DNA of 64,000 nucleotides from Flavobacterium reichenbachii. GTDB taxonomy: Bacteria; Bacteroidota; Bacteroidia; Flavobacteriales; Flavobacteriaceae. The translations under genes were made by a program, and so were the position numbers. Of this stretch, positions 1 through 9,123 are shown one piece after another. The stretch covers positions 62,001-126,000 of the forward strand of contig NZ_MUHF01000006.1 of assembly GCF_002217435.1 (NCBI RefSeq), given 5' to 3'. The notes under the pieces are model-generated. The model was not told the origin of the DNA. It worked only from the letters and a program-made list of their open reading frames with translations, and searched no databases. Within the stretch, counting starts at the first letter, position 1, and each line of letters begins with the position of its first letter.

Positions 1-1059
1 GTGGTTTGTACAATGAATCCTGAAGGAACAATTGTAAACAACGACGAAGTGATGGTAATTGAGGGTCATGAGGGAGAAGGAACTATTGAAGGGCCAAAGT
101 TTTATAAGAGAAACAATTACTATTATATTTTTGCTCCAGCTGGCGGAGTTCCAACCGGTTGGCAGACTATTTTAAGATCTAAGAATATTTTTGGTCCCTA
201 CGAAAAAAAGAAAGTTTTAGAACAGGGATCCACCACTGTAAACGGACCGCATCAAGGGGCGTGGGTTACTACACAAACAGGAGAAGATTGGTTTATACAT
301 TTTCAGGATAAAGGAGCTTACGGACGAATTGTACATTTGCAACCAATGAAATGGGAAAATGACTGGCCTGTAATGGGGCAGGATTTTGATAAAAACGGAA
401 TTGGAGAACCAGTAACAACTTATAAAAAACCAAACGTTGGCAAAAAATATCCAATTGAAGTGCCGGCAGAATCAGATGAATTCAATTTACCAAAATTAGG
501 ATTACAATGGCAGTGGCAAGCCAATAAACAAATTAACTGGGGTTTTCCAACAAGTTTAGGATATCTAAATCTTTATTGCCAGACAACTATTAAAGACAGT
601 AAAAAAATCTTTGAAGCACCAAATTTACTGCTTCAGAAATTCCCCGCCGAAGAGTTTACCGCTACAACCAAAATAACATTTAATGCAAGACTAAACGGAG
701 AATCTACCGGATTGATTATTATGGGGTTAGATTACAGTTATTTATGTTTTAAAAATGATAACGGAAAATTGTATTTGAATCAAAAAACAGGAACTTTTAA
801 TAAAACAGTTTCAGAAACAGAAACTAAACCTGTACTTGTAGAAAATAATACTATTTATTTGAGAGTTAAAGTTAAAAAAGGCGGCATCTGCAGTTTCTAT
901 TACAGTACAGACGATCAGGATTATCAATCTGTTGGTAATGATTTTACATCGACGGAAGGAAAATGGATTGGGGCTAAAGTAGGACTTTTTGCGTTGAGCG
1001 AAAAAGTAACCAATGATTCTGGCAATGCAGCAGTAGACTGGTTTAGAATAACGAAATAA
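1..1059 (+). CDS. GH43 family glycosidase, C-terminal part (5' end outside window)
   Basis: The reading frame is open from the first base, so this is the 3' part of a longer gene; the GTG at position 1 need not be its start. Residues 1-130 look like the last blades of a GH43 five-bladed propeller, with TIEGPKFYKRNNYYYIF placing the likely general-acid Glu at about residue 30. Residues 155-352 look like the concanavalin-like C-terminal domain found in beta-xylosidase/arabinofuranosidase-type GH43 enzymes. The substrate is inferred to be arabinose- or xylose-containing pectin side chains, because the next three genes act on pectin and lie 10-15 nt apart in the same direction. Exact specificity cannot be read from this fragment. 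Confidence 0.8.
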   Translation: MVCTMNPEGTIVNNDEVMVIEGHEGEGTIEGPKFYKRNNYYYIFAPAGGVPTGWQTILRSKNIFGPYEKKKVLEQGSTTVNGPHQGAWVTTQTGEDWFIHFQDKGAYGRIVHLQPMKWENDWPVMGQDFDKNGIGEPVTTYKKPNVGKKYPIEVPAESDEFNLPKLGLQWQWQANKQINWGFPTSLGYLNLYCQTTIKDSKKIFEAPNLLLQKFPAEEFTATTKITFNARLNGESTGLIIMGLDYSYLCFKNDNGKLYLNQKTGTFNKTVSETETKPVLVENNTIYLRVKVKKGGICSFYYSTDDQDYQSVGNDFTSTEGKWIGAKVGLFALSEKVTNDSGNAAVDWFRITK

Positions 1060-1069
1060 GATATAGAGG

Positions 1070-3067
1070 ATGATTTTAAAAAGATTCGTTTTACTGATAA
1101 TGTGTTGTTTGAGTTTGGTCTTAAACGCACAAAATACGTATAAAAACTGGCCTGATATAATTCGTAAAAGTGATCCGTCTTGGTTTGGTACGCCAGAAGC
1201 TAAAAAGACAGCTGAGAATGTTTTACTGTATCAAAGAGATATTGGCGGCTGGCCAAAGAATATCCAAATGCAGCAAGAACTTACAGAACAGCAAAAAAAG
1301 GATTTAACTGCACTGAAAAAAACCGCTGTTGAAACTACTACAGACAACGGTGCAACTTGCCAGGAAATGCTTTTTATGTCTAAAATGTACGCGCAGGTTA
1401 AAGACGAGCGTTATAAGGAATCTTTTTTGAAAGGATTGAATTATTTATTGGAAGCACAATATGCAAATGGTGGCTGGCCTCAGTTTTATCCTCTAAAAAA
1501 AGGATATTACACACATATTACCTACAATGACGATTCGATGGTAAATATTATGAATGTTATAAAAGCTCTAGGTTACGAAAGCGATTATTACAGCATAAAA
1601 CCTTCTAAAGAAATTGTAGAAAAATGTAAAAAGGCTTTTGACAAAGGTGTAGAATGTATCTTAAAAACACAATACAAACAAAACGGAGTTTTAACAGCGT
1701 GGTGTGCACAGCATGACGAAGTTACCTTTGCACCAGCAAATGCGAGAGCTTTTGAGCTGGCTTCGCTGAGCGGTTATGAATCAGTAAAAATAGTATTGCT
1801 TTTAATGGCCGTAGAAAAACCTTCGCCAGAAATTGTTACAGCAGTAAAAAGCGCAGCAGCATGGTTCGAAAAAACGAAAATCACAAATCTAGAAGAAAAG
1901 AGAGTTCTAAATGATGCGGGGAAAATAACAGACAAAAAAATGATTCCTACAGCAAATGCAACTCCAATCTGGGCTAGATTTATGGATCTGGATACAAACG
2001 AACCTTTCTTTTGTGATCGTGACGGAATTAGAAAAACATCAATCGATCAAATTGGCTCAGAAAGGCGAAATGGCTATTCATGGTATACCGACGCACCAAA
2101 AGAAGTTTTAAAAAAATTTCCGGATTGGGCAGTTAAAAACGGAACAAAAGTCGGCGCTGCAGATAAAAAAAATGTGACTTTAATTACGGTTGCGCAAGAT
2201 GGTTCTGGAGATTTTACAAAAATTCAGGATGCAGTTTATGCATGTCCGGGATTTCCTTATGAAAAAGTTACAATCTATGTAAAAAACGGAACTTACAATG
2301 AAAAAGTCCGCATTCCGGAATGGAACACCAATGTAGTTTTGAAAGGTGAAAGCAAAGAAAATACGATCATTACTTTTGACGATAATTTTTCTAAAATCAA
2401 TTTAGGAAGAAACAGTACTTTTTATACCTATACGGTTTTAGCAGAAGGCGATGATTTTTCGGCATTAAATTTAACCATTAAAAATGCTTCTGGAGATCGA
2501 GGACAGGGTGTTGCATTGTCTTTGACAGCAAATCGCGCTAAAATTTCAAATTGTAATCTTTTAGGAAATCAGGATACTTTATATTTATCGGGCAAAGAAG
2601 CAAAGCAGTTTTTTAAAGATTGTTATATTGAAGGCACCACAGACTTTATTTTTGGCAGTGCCACGGCTTTATTTGAAAACTGCATTATTCACAGCATAAA
2701 AAGCTCGTACGTTACAGCAGCTTCAACTCCGCAGGGAACTGATTTCGGATTTGTTTTTAAAGATTGTAAACTAACTGCGAATCCTGATGCAAAAGAAGTT
2801 TACCTCGGCAGACCTTGGCGTATTTATGCTAAAACCGTTTTCATTAATTGCGAAATGGGCAAACAGATAAAACCCGAAGGCTGGGAAAACTGGTCTAAGC
2901 CAGATGCAGAAAAAAATAGCTTTTATGCTGAATATAATTGTAAAGGAGAAGGTTTTCAACCCGTTAAAAGAGTTGCATGGTCCCATCAGCTTACTAAGAA
3001 AGAAGCAGCAAAGTATACGATAGAAAATATTCTTCAGGATAAAATAAAAAATTGGTATTTGCCGTAA
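1070..3067 (+). CDS. Secreted pectate lyase (PL10)-pectin methylesterase (CE8) fusion
   Basis: A signal peptide (about residues 1-21, ending LVLNAQ) precedes two catalytic modules. Residues 23-345 match the PL10 pectate lyase family, with WPQFYP, the acidic TYNDDS near 151-156 and a basic IGSERRNGYSWY near 328-339. Residues 370-650 are a CE8 pectin methylesterase: GNQDTLY (D502), TTDFIFG (D525) and YLGRPWR (R581, W583) are the expected catalytic residues. The esterase would strip methyl groups from homogalacturonan and the lyase would cleave the exposed chain. The gene starts 10 nt after the GH43 gene and is followed by GH28 and CE12, suggesting one pectin operon. Confidence 0.93.
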   Translation: MILKRFVLLIMCCLSLVLNAQNTYKNWPDIIRKSDPSWFGTPEAKKTAENVLLYQRDIGGWPKNIQMQQELTEQQKKDLTALKKTAVETTTDNGATCQEMLFMSKMYAQVKDERYKESFLKGLNYLLEAQYANGGWPQFYPLKKGYYTHITYNDDSMVNIMNVIKALGYESDYYSIKPSKEIVEKCKKAFDKGVECILKTQYKQNGVLTAWCAQHDEVTFAPANARAFELASLSGYESVKIVLLLMAVEKPSPEIVTAVKSAAAWFEKTKITNLEEKRVLNDAGKITDKKMIPTANATPIWARFMDLDTNEPFFCDRDGIRKTSIDQIGSERRNGYSWYTDAPKEVLKKFPDWAVKNGTKVGAADKKNVTLITVAQDGSGDFTKIQDAVYACPGFPYEKVTIYVKNGTYNEKVRIPEWNTNVVLKGESKENTIITFDDNFSKINLGRNSTFYTYTVLAEGDDFSALNLTIKNASGDRGQGVALSLTANRAKISNCNLLGNQDTLYLSGKEAKQFFKDCYIEGTTDFIFGSATALFENCIIHSIKSSYVTAASTPQGTDFGFVFKDCKLTANPDAKEVYLGRPWRIYAKTVFINCEMGKQIKPEGWENWSKPDAEKNSFYAEYNCKGEGFQPVKRVAWSHQLTKKEAAKYTIENILQDKIKNWYLP

Positions 3068-3078
3068 ATTTTAAAATT

Positions 3079-4431
3079 ATGAATTTCAGATCACTTATTT
3101 TTTTATTGTTTTCTTGTGTCGCATTTGCGCAGCACAATCAGTTTCCAAGCGCAAAAGCAGATTCGATTGTAAAAAGGATTCAGCTTCCGGTAATCCCATC
3201 TTATCAGATTAATGTAGTAAAACTTGGCGCAAAAGGAGATTCTTTAAGCGATAATAAGAAAGCATTTGACAAAGCGATGGCATTGTGCAAAAAGAATAAC
3301 GGAGGAACTATTATTGTTCCAAAAGGAATTTATAAGATCAACGGCCCGATTCATTTTGTCAGTAATGTAAATCTTAAAATAGAAAAAGGAGCAAAAATAA
3401 AATTCAGCGACAATCCGCAGGATTATCTTCCAATGGTTTTAACAAGCTGGGAAGGAACAATGCTCTATAACTATAGTCCGCTTATTTATGCTTACGAATG
3501 CAACAATATTGCCATTACGGGAGAAGGAATCATAGATGGAGAAGGAGGAAAAACCTGGAAAAGTTTTAAAACAAAAGAGAATACAGGAAAAAATCTGAGC
3601 CGTGACATGAATCATAACAGCGTACCAATTAAAGACAGGAAGTTTGGAGAAGGTTATTTTTTACGCCCGCAGATGATTCAGTTTTTCAATTGTAAAAATA
3701 TATTGGTAGAGAATATCAGAATCGAAAATTCACCATTTTGGTGTCTTCATCTTCTAAAATCTCAAAGTATTACAGTGCGTGGAATAAGTTATAAATCTTT
3801 AAATTATAATAATGACGGAATTGATCCTGAATATGCAAAAGATGTTTTAATAGAAAATGTAAATTTTGATAACGGCGATGATAATGTAGCCATAAAAGCA
3901 GGAAGAGATCACGAAGGAAGAGCTAATACAGCAACGCCAAGTGAAAATATTGTAATCAGAAATTGTAATTTTAAGGGACTTCACGGCGTAGTCATTGGAA
4001 GCGAAATGTCGGCTGGAGTGCAAAATGTTTTTGTAGAAAATTGTAAAACTGCCGGTTATCTCAAAAGAGGAATATATATAAAAACCAATGCAGATCGAGG
4101 CGGATATATTAGAAATATATTTGTTAAAAATATAAAATTGGATGAAGTAGAAGATTGTCTTTATATAACCTCCAATTATCATGGAGAAGGAAAAGGCTTT
4201 CAGTCGGATATATCAAATATACATTTTTCGGATATTAGCTGTAATAAAGCTTCAGAATCTGGAATCGTAATTCAGGGATTTGCAGACAAAAAAATTAGGA
4301 ACATTTCTTTAAATAACATTGAAATCAAATCTGCCAAAAACGCCATATCCAATGAAAATGCAGAAAATGTTTTAATGACAGATGTTTTTATCGGAAAAAG
4401 AGCAACAGTTCCCACAGCTGTAACCCATTAA
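3079..4431 (+). CDS. Secreted GH28 polygalacturonase-type glycosidase
   Basis: The ATG at 3079 gives a clear signal peptide (MNFRSLIFLLFSCVAFAQ); an upstream in-frame start at 3052 would prepend nine residues that spoil it and overlap the previous gene. The protein is a right-handed beta-helix with the GH28 signature residues in order: NNDGID (D246), GDD (D267, D268), LHG (H302) and RGIYIK (R330, K335). GH28 enzymes hydrolyse galacturonosyl linkages in homogalacturonan or rhamnogalacturonan. Which of these it cuts is not visible, but the CE12 esterase next door favours rhamnogalacturonan I or mixed pectin. It lies 11 nt after the PL10-CE8 gene. Confidence 0.9.
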   Translation: MNFRSLIFLLFSCVAFAQHNQFPSAKADSIVKRIQLPVIPSYQINVVKLGAKGDSLSDNKKAFDKAMALCKKNNGGTIIVPKGIYKINGPIHFVSNVNLKIEKGAKIKFSDNPQDYLPMVLTSWEGTMLYNYSPLIYAYECNNIAITGEGIIDGEGGKTWKSFKTKENTGKNLSRDMNHNSVPIKDRKFGEGYFLRPQMIQFFNCKNILVENIRIENSPFWCLHLLKSQSITVRGISYKSLNYNNDGIDPEYAKDVLIENVNFDNGDDNVAIKAGRDHEGRANTATPSENIVIRNCNFKGLHGVVIGSEMSAGVQNVFVENCKTAGYLKRGIYIKTNADRGGYIRNIFVKNIKLDEVEDCLYITSNYHGEGKGFQSDISNIHFSDISCNKASESGIVIQGFADKKIRNISLNNIEIKSAKNAISNENAENVLMTDVFIGKRATVPTAVTH

Positions 4432-4445
4432 TTAAAATTGAAAAA

Positions 4446-5189
4446 ATGAGATATTACATATTACTTTTTTGTTTGATAGCCTCTGCCAGTTTTGCACAAA
4501 AAACAACATTGTATTGCATAGGCGATTCGACAATGGCAAATAAAAAAGATCCTGCAAACAATCCCGAACACGGCTGGGCGCAAGTATTACAACCCCTTTT
4601 TAAGGATAATATTGTCGTAGTAAATAAAGCAGTAAACGGAAGAAGTACCAAGAGTTTTATCACCGAAAAACGTTGGGATTCAATCTATAATAAATTAAAA
4701 AAAGGGGATTATGTATTTATCGAATTTGGACATAACGACGAAAAAATAGAAGATTCTACACGTTATACAAATCCTCATACCGCTTACCGATATAATTTGA
4801 TCCGATTTATAAACGAGAGCAGACAGAAAGGCGCTGTGCCAATACTGCTGACTTCTATCGCCAGACGTAACTTTAACGAAAAAGGTGTATTGGTACCAAC
4901 ACATGGAGATTATCCGTTAGAAACCAGATTAACGGCACAGGAATATAAAGTACCGTTTATTGATTTAGAATACTATACAGAACTGTTAGAACAATCTTAT
5001 GGTCCCGAAAAATCAAAACTGCTTCATTTACATTTTAAAGAAGGCGAAAATGCTTTTTATAAAACGGCAAAAGCAGACGATACTCACTTATCTTTAAAAG
5101 GCGCATCTGAAATTGCTCAGATTGTAATAAACCAAATTAAAGCGATAAAAGATCCATCAGTAGAAAACCTTAGAAAGAGTATAAAATAG
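4446..5189 (+). CDS. Secreted SGNH rhamnogalacturonan acetylesterase (CE12)
   Basis: A short signal peptide (to about residue 18) is followed by an SGNH hydrolase fold: GDST (Ser28, nucleophile), the NGRSTK oxyanion Gly block (about 64-69), FGHND (N97) and DDTHLS (D212, H214). Length and block spacing fit CE12 rhamnogalacturonan acetylesterases, which remove O-acetyl groups from the galacturonic acids of rhamnogalacturonan I so that lyases and hydrolases can act. It is the last gene of the pectin group, 14 nt after GH28, and its TAG stop lies inside the stem of the following terminator. Confidence 0.9.
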   Translation: MRYYILLFCLIASASFAQKTTLYCIGDSTMANKKDPANNPEHGWAQVLQPLFKDNIVVVNKAVNGRSTKSFITEKRWDSIYNKLKKGDYVFIEFGHNDEKIEDSTRYTNPHTAYRYNLIRFINESRQKGAVPILLTSIARRNFNEKGVLVPTHGDYPLETRLTAQEYKVPFIDLEYYTELLEQSYGPEKSKLLHLHFKEGENAFYKTAKADDTHLSLKGASEIAQIVINQIKAIKDPSVENLRKSIK

Positions 5190-5222
5190 GAGAAGAGCAA
5201 AGTGTTCTCCTATTTTATTTTT
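5183..5222 (+). terminator. Rho-independent terminator of the pectin operon
   Basis: A perfect 12-bp stem (5183-5194 with 5205-5216) around a 10-nt loop is followed by a T-rich tract. The stop codon of the CE12 gene lies within the left arm. Confidence 0.85.
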
Positions 5223-5237
5223 TAATTTTAAGATAAG

Positions 5238-6233
5238 TCAACGTCTGTTTTTTACGAAATCTTCAGACGGTTTTCGATTAAAGATTTCATAATATTTCGA
5301 TGTAAAGTAACTCAGTTTAGTGTAGTTTAATTCATAAATAATTTCGGTTAGCGAACGAAAATTTCCACTCTTCAAAAGTTTTTTTCCGTATTTCATTTTT
5401 TCATTAACAAAGAAAATATTAGGCGTTGTATTATAGCATTTTTTAAATAAGTCCTTATACTTAGATTCAGACATACCAGCCATCGCCGCTAAAAAAGTCA
5501 AAGAAGGAAATGGTCCGTGTACATTATTCTGAAGATACTCTTTTGTTTTTTCAATAGAAGTATTTTCGATTTCTCGAATTTTGCTGCTGGAAGAATCTGG
5601 ATTGTAAAATTTATTAAAAAAGTTTCCCAGCAATTTTAAAGAAACGCCCTTAAGAAACGGCTCAAAAGATAAATCCTTAATCGATGAGTGTTTTACGGAC
5701 TGGATTAATAAGATACTATTGCTGTCAATATTGCCATAATGATAAAAAGATACTTTCTGGCTTGTTGTTTTTTGCTCCTTTATCTGCTCTGAATAGGTTT
5801 TTACAAAATCAGTAAGTATATTTTTATTGATGATTAAACGTATTGCAACGGTTCTTTCGTTAGCAGCAGGTTTAAAAATGCTGTCAATATTATTATCAAT
5901 AATGGCGAGATCAAGTCTATCAAATGCGCCAATTTCATAATCCATATTGTTAATTTTAATTATGTTGACATGCTCACTTAAATCATAGTGAAAAATGAGC
6001 AAATCGTCCTGACCCGAAATACGATGAAATTTTATCTCAGTATTAAATGTTACATCAATAAATAATGCTGAAATATTGGGAGTAATCTGAGTAAAAAAGA
6101 GGCATCCATCCCCAAATTTTTTTGGGACAGAAATAAGTTTGTTGTTTATAACTTTGGTTTCGAGTCCTTCAGCCAATTTATCAAGAGAGCTGGGAAACAA
6201 CGTAGAAAGATGGGTAATTGTTTTCATAAGCAT
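5238..6233 (-). CDS. AraC-family transcriptional regulator
   Basis: The 331-residue protein has a C-terminal double helix-turn-helix (about 235-328) with the AraC pattern MSESKYKDLFKKC and a second helix ending SKYYEIFNRKPSEDF. The N-terminal 220 residues are a mixed alpha/beta domain without a recognisable sugar-binding signature. It is a paralogue of the next gene upstream: same size, same architecture and matching blocks such as SESKxK-LF and IFF-N-K. Either Met1 or Met3 could start it. The target is unknown; proximity to the pectin genes suggests, but does not prove, glycan control. Confidence 0.85.
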   Translation of the reverse strand: MLMKTITHLSTLFPSSLDKLAEGLETKVINNKLISVPKKFGDGCLFFTQITPNISALFIDVTFNTEIKFHRISGQDDLLIFHYDLSEHVNIIKINNMDYEIGAFDRLDLAIIDNNIDSIFKPAANERTVAIRLIINKNILTDFVKTYSEQIKEQKTTSQKVSFYHYGNIDSNSILLIQSVKHSSIKDLSFEPFLKGVSLKLLGNFFNKFYNPDSSSSKIREIENTSIEKTKEYLQNNVHGPFPSLTFLAAMAGMSESKYKDLFKKCYNTTPNIFFVNEKMKYGKKLLKSGNFRSLTEIIYELNYTKLSYFTSKYYEIFNRKPSEDFVKNRR

Positions 6234-6272
6234 AATGATTATTATGTTATTAAATTTTTAATAATAAATGCA

Positions 6273-7253
6273 TTATAGCTGTTTAATGTATGTCTTTGGA
6301 GAAATTCCAAAATGAGCTTTAAATTTAGAAGCAAAATAAGAATTATTGGTAAAATTTAATTGGTCAGAAATTTGTGTTATTGTAAGCTGTTTTTTTTCTA
6401 AAAGTTCTTTTGCCAAAAGCAATTTGTTATTCATAAAAAAGATGCTGGGAGTTTCTCCGGTAATTTTTCTAAATAAATTTTTGAATTTAGATTCAGACAT
6501 ATTTGCCTTGTTTGCCATAACCTTAATACTTGGAAAATGATCATTAATATTTTCAACCAAAAACATTTGTGCATTAATAATATTAGCAAGGTCTGTTTTA
6601 TTGACTGTTTGTATTATGATTCTGTTTCGGGCAATTTTTTTTAGAAAATTTGAAATCAGCATATGTACCGTTCCAACCAGATTTAAATCAAATACAGGTC
6701 CGCCCACTTTCAATTTCCTTAAATCTTGCAAAAGATGAAAACTATCATTGCTCATTCTGTCAAAACGGATCATTGTATTGATTTTAGGATCAACAATTTT
6801 TTCGATATTTTCAAATTCGATATTATTCCTTTTTGCATATGTTTCAAGAAGGCTTTTTTTTATAAATATGCAAAGAGCAAATGTTTTACTTCCCGATTTG
6901 ACAACATAAGTAGATTCTAAGGTACTGTCTATAAGCGCTAAATTGTATTGCCATCTTCCGACATCGTATCTAAAATGATCTCCGGAAACGCTAGCTTCAC
7001 CATCAGTAAGATTATAATAAAAACCAACAAAATCCTTATTAATATTTTTTTGAATTAAATGGTAATTTTTTTTGTACGTAACATTAATGTAGTATGCAAT
7101 AATCCCTTCTTCGCATTCAAGAAAATATCTAGTCCCAGATTGTGAATCTTCAGGCACCATAATAAAATTCCCTTCAACTCTTCCTTCAAACTGTTTTGCA
7201 AAAGGTTCAACCCAAGCCAAGTCTGCACTATAGGAATGTTCAATTATTTTCAT
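6273..7253 (-). CDS. AraC-family transcriptional regulator (tandem paralogue)
   Basis: A 326-residue protein with the same layout as its downstream neighbour: an N-terminal sensor-like region, then an AraC DNA-binding domain (about 225-325) with MSESKFKNLFRK and YFASKFKAHFGISPKTYIK. The tandem arrangement with a 39-nt gap points to a local duplication followed by strong divergence. It is transcribed away from the unknown gene at 7780, and the two share a 526-nt AT-rich region that presumably holds both promoters. Ligand and target genes are unknown. Confidence 0.85.
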   Translation of the reverse strand: MKIIEHSYSADLAWVEPFAKQFEGRVEGNFIMVPEDSQSGTRYFLECEEGIIAYYINVTYKKNYHLIQKNINKDFVGFYYNLTDGEASVSGDHFRYDVGRWQYNLALIDSTLESTYVVKSGSKTFALCIFIKKSLLETYAKRNNIEFENIEKIVDPKINTMIRFDRMSNDSFHLLQDLRKLKVGGPVFDLNLVGTVHMLISNFLKKIARNRIIIQTVNKTDLANIINAQMFLVENINDHFPSIKVMANKANMSESKFKNLFRKITGETPSIFFMNNKLLLAKELLEKKQLTITQISDQLNFTNNSYFASKFKAHFGISPKTYIKQL

Positions 7254-7779
7254 AAGAAAATGGATTTGTTTATAAAGTTAATATATTATTTGTTAATTAT
7301 TTGATAATCAGTACTTTTTCTTTTTTTAGAGAATGTAATTAATTCTGTAGGTAGAAATTATGTTTTTCCTCGATTATTTAAGTTATGTCGTTGTATTGTC
7401 AAAAAACATTAAATTCATGAGTGTAAGAAATTATTTATTTTACGATTGAAAAAAGAAACAAAAATAAATAAATATTTCGTTTGAATATTAAAATGATAGA
7501 TGTATTTAACTAATTGATTATAAATATATTAAAATGTGTTTTTTAGTCTTATTCTGATATATTTTTAATCTATACAGGTAGTTTTTTTAATTTGTTTTGA
7601 CGACAAAAAAATCAGAAAACACTTATATTTTTGTTTTATGGATGCAAATTGAAAATTGCAGAAGTTGAAATTTTGATTTTAAAGTCTTATTCTAACATTT
7701 TATAAGCTTAATCAGGCAGATTTTTGACTTTTTATGAGGGAGTTTTGCATAATATTTATAGAATTGATTTGTCTATAAA
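7254..7779. repeat. Divergent intergenic region with two imperfect 44-nt direct repeats
   Basis: No gene is visible in these 526 nt. Two similar stretches, 7544-7588 and 7683-7726, share AGTCTTATTCT at the start, a TTTnTAA core and an AATC/ATCAGGYAG-like end followed by a T-run, 139 nt apart. They lie between the divergent AraC regulator and the gene at 7780 and may be regulatory binding sites or copies of a small repeat. Confidence 0.45.
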
Positions 7780-8370
7780 ATGCACAAAACTGAATTAATT
7801 AATGTATTAGATAGTAATGCAGATATTATGAATACAGCTGCTTTTTCTTTAGAGTTCAAACTAAATATTTCTGAAATAAGAAAGTTAAATAAGATGTATT
7901 TTAAGCATCTGTACAAAGAAAAAGTAACCATTTTTTCTTCTTTGTTGTTATTTGGTTTAATTTTGTTTGACTATTTTAGAGTTGATCACAAAACTGATTT
8001 GATACAATGGATGATTAGAAGTTTAATACTTATTATAGTATTCCTGTTCATTCAATATTCAATTGTAGATGCAATCTGTAAGCTTATATTTAAGCTCGCA
8101 AAAAAACTGTTAAGATTCGATTCTTTTATCAGTAAATATAAATTCAATTTTACCAACTCGTCTATTTATGTACATTCACCGCTAGGTGAGTTTGCGCATC
8201 AGTGGACTGAAATTGAAAAAGCAATCCTGACTAAGGATTTTTTCTTTCTCTATGTAAAGAAAAGAAATGGTTACATCATTACAATTTCAAATAAATGTAG
8301 TGATAAGCGAAATATCGAACAATTAATAACCTTTGTAGAAAGTAATGTTACGCATGTTACAAAGGTCTAA
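7780..8370 (+). CDS. YcxB-like membrane protein, unknown function
   Basis: The 196-residue protein has a short N-terminal region (SLEFKLNISEIRKLNKMYF), two adjacent hydrophobic segments (about 49-66 and 77-99), and a C-terminal soluble beta-rich part containing SSIYVHSPLGEFAHQWTEIE. This is the general layout of the YcxB-like family: two helices, then a PH-like cytoplasmic domain. A second ATG at 7828 would give a shorter protein that still starts before the conserved part. No function is known. It is separated by 62 nt from the next gene, with which it may be cotranscribed. Confidence 0.65.
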   Translation: MHKTELINVLDSNADIMNTAAFSLEFKLNISEIRKLNKMYFKHLYKEKVTIFSSLLLFGLILFDYFRVDHKTDLIQWMIRSLILIIVFLFIQYSIVDAICKLIFKLAKKLLRFDSFISKYKFNFTNSSIYVHSPLGEFAHQWTEIEKAILTKDFFFLYVKKRNGYIITISNKCSDKRNIEQLITFVESNVTHVTKV

Positions 8371-8432
8371 TTTAGTGTTTGTCTATCGCGATGAAAATTT
8401 GTTTTAGCATTTAATAATTCAAGGAAAGGAAA

Positions 8433-8882
8433 ATGGAAAAGGAAAGAATTTTAGTGTGTGACAATAAAGGCACTTTTTTAAAAATGTTTAAAAGGAAATT
8501 TAAAGAAGAATTTGATTTTTCTGAACACCCTTTGATGTTCGATTGTAAAAATATACCAGAAGTATTTGATCACTTTGTTTACGTTATTTATGATAAAGCT
8601 GAATTAATTCATTTTTTAAAAAATGGAAATAAAGCTGCAAATGGTTTGTTGTTCTTGTTTGATGGACAACTTTATTCTAATTTATTTCTTTTAGAAGAAG
8701 TTAACAGCTTATTTTTATTAGATGGAACTAAAACAAGGATTGAAATCATCAAAGAATTAAAAATTCATTTTCATAAATCAGTTACAGATTCACCAGTTAA
8801 ATCTGAAACACAGTTCATTAATTCAAATATTTTAGAGATGCAGTTTAAAGATTATTATAAAGCCTTGTTTCTCTTGTCTTAA
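8433..8882 (+). CDS. Hypothetical protein, possible degenerate receiver-like fold
   Basis: I do not recognise this 149-residue protein. It starts after a purine-rich AAGGAAAGGAAA leader. Alternating hydrophobic strands (RILVCDN at the start, VYVIYD in the middle, GLLFLFDG) loosely recall a response-regulator receiver domain, but the usual acidic pocket and conserved Lys are not convincing. It follows the YcxB-like gene and is closed by a strong terminator. No signal peptide or membrane segment is visible. Confidence 0.55.
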   Translation: MEKERILVCDNKGTFLKMFKRKFKEEFDFSEHPLMFDCKNIPEVFDHFVYVIYDKAELIHFLKNGNKAANGLLFLFDGQLYSNLFLLEEVNSLFLLDGTKTRIEIIKELKIHFHKSVTDSPVKSETQFINSNILEMQFKDYYKALFLLS

Positions 8883-8907
8883 ATAAACAGTTGATCAAAA
8901 TAAATAC

Positions 8908-8949
8908 AAAGTGTAAAATAAGTCATTTCTTATTTTGCACTTTTTTTAT
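8908..8949 (+). terminator. Rho-independent terminator
   Basis: A 15-bp stem (8908-8922 with 8929-8943, one G-T pair) with a 6-nt loop runs into a T-tract, just downstream of the unknown gene ending at 8882. Confidence 0.85.
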
Positions 8950-8998
8950 GCAATGAATCTGGATCAAAACAAAAACCTATGGAGTTATATTAATTTTA

Positions 8999-9034
8999 TA
9001 GATCCATACGTTTTAGTATTAATCCATGGATCTA
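8999..9034. promoter_or_regulatory. Inverted repeat upstream of the DUF4861 gene
   Basis: TAGATCCAT (8999-9007) and ATGGATCTA (9026-9034) form a perfect 9-bp dyad with an 18-nt spacer, about 90 nt before the ATG at 9124. It is not followed by a T-run, so an operator is more likely than a terminator. No second copy was seen in the window. Confidence 0.35.
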
Positions 9035-9123
9035 AAATCTAATGTTTAATTTTTCAATAAAACAGGTTTTTCATTTATATAAAATGAGTAAATTGTTCTA
9101 AAATAAAAAGTTATATCATACTA

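Noticed and set aside
1..12. GTG at position 1 as the start of the GH43 gene
   Set aside because: The frame is open to the edge and the protein begins in the middle of the propeller, so the true start lies outside the window.
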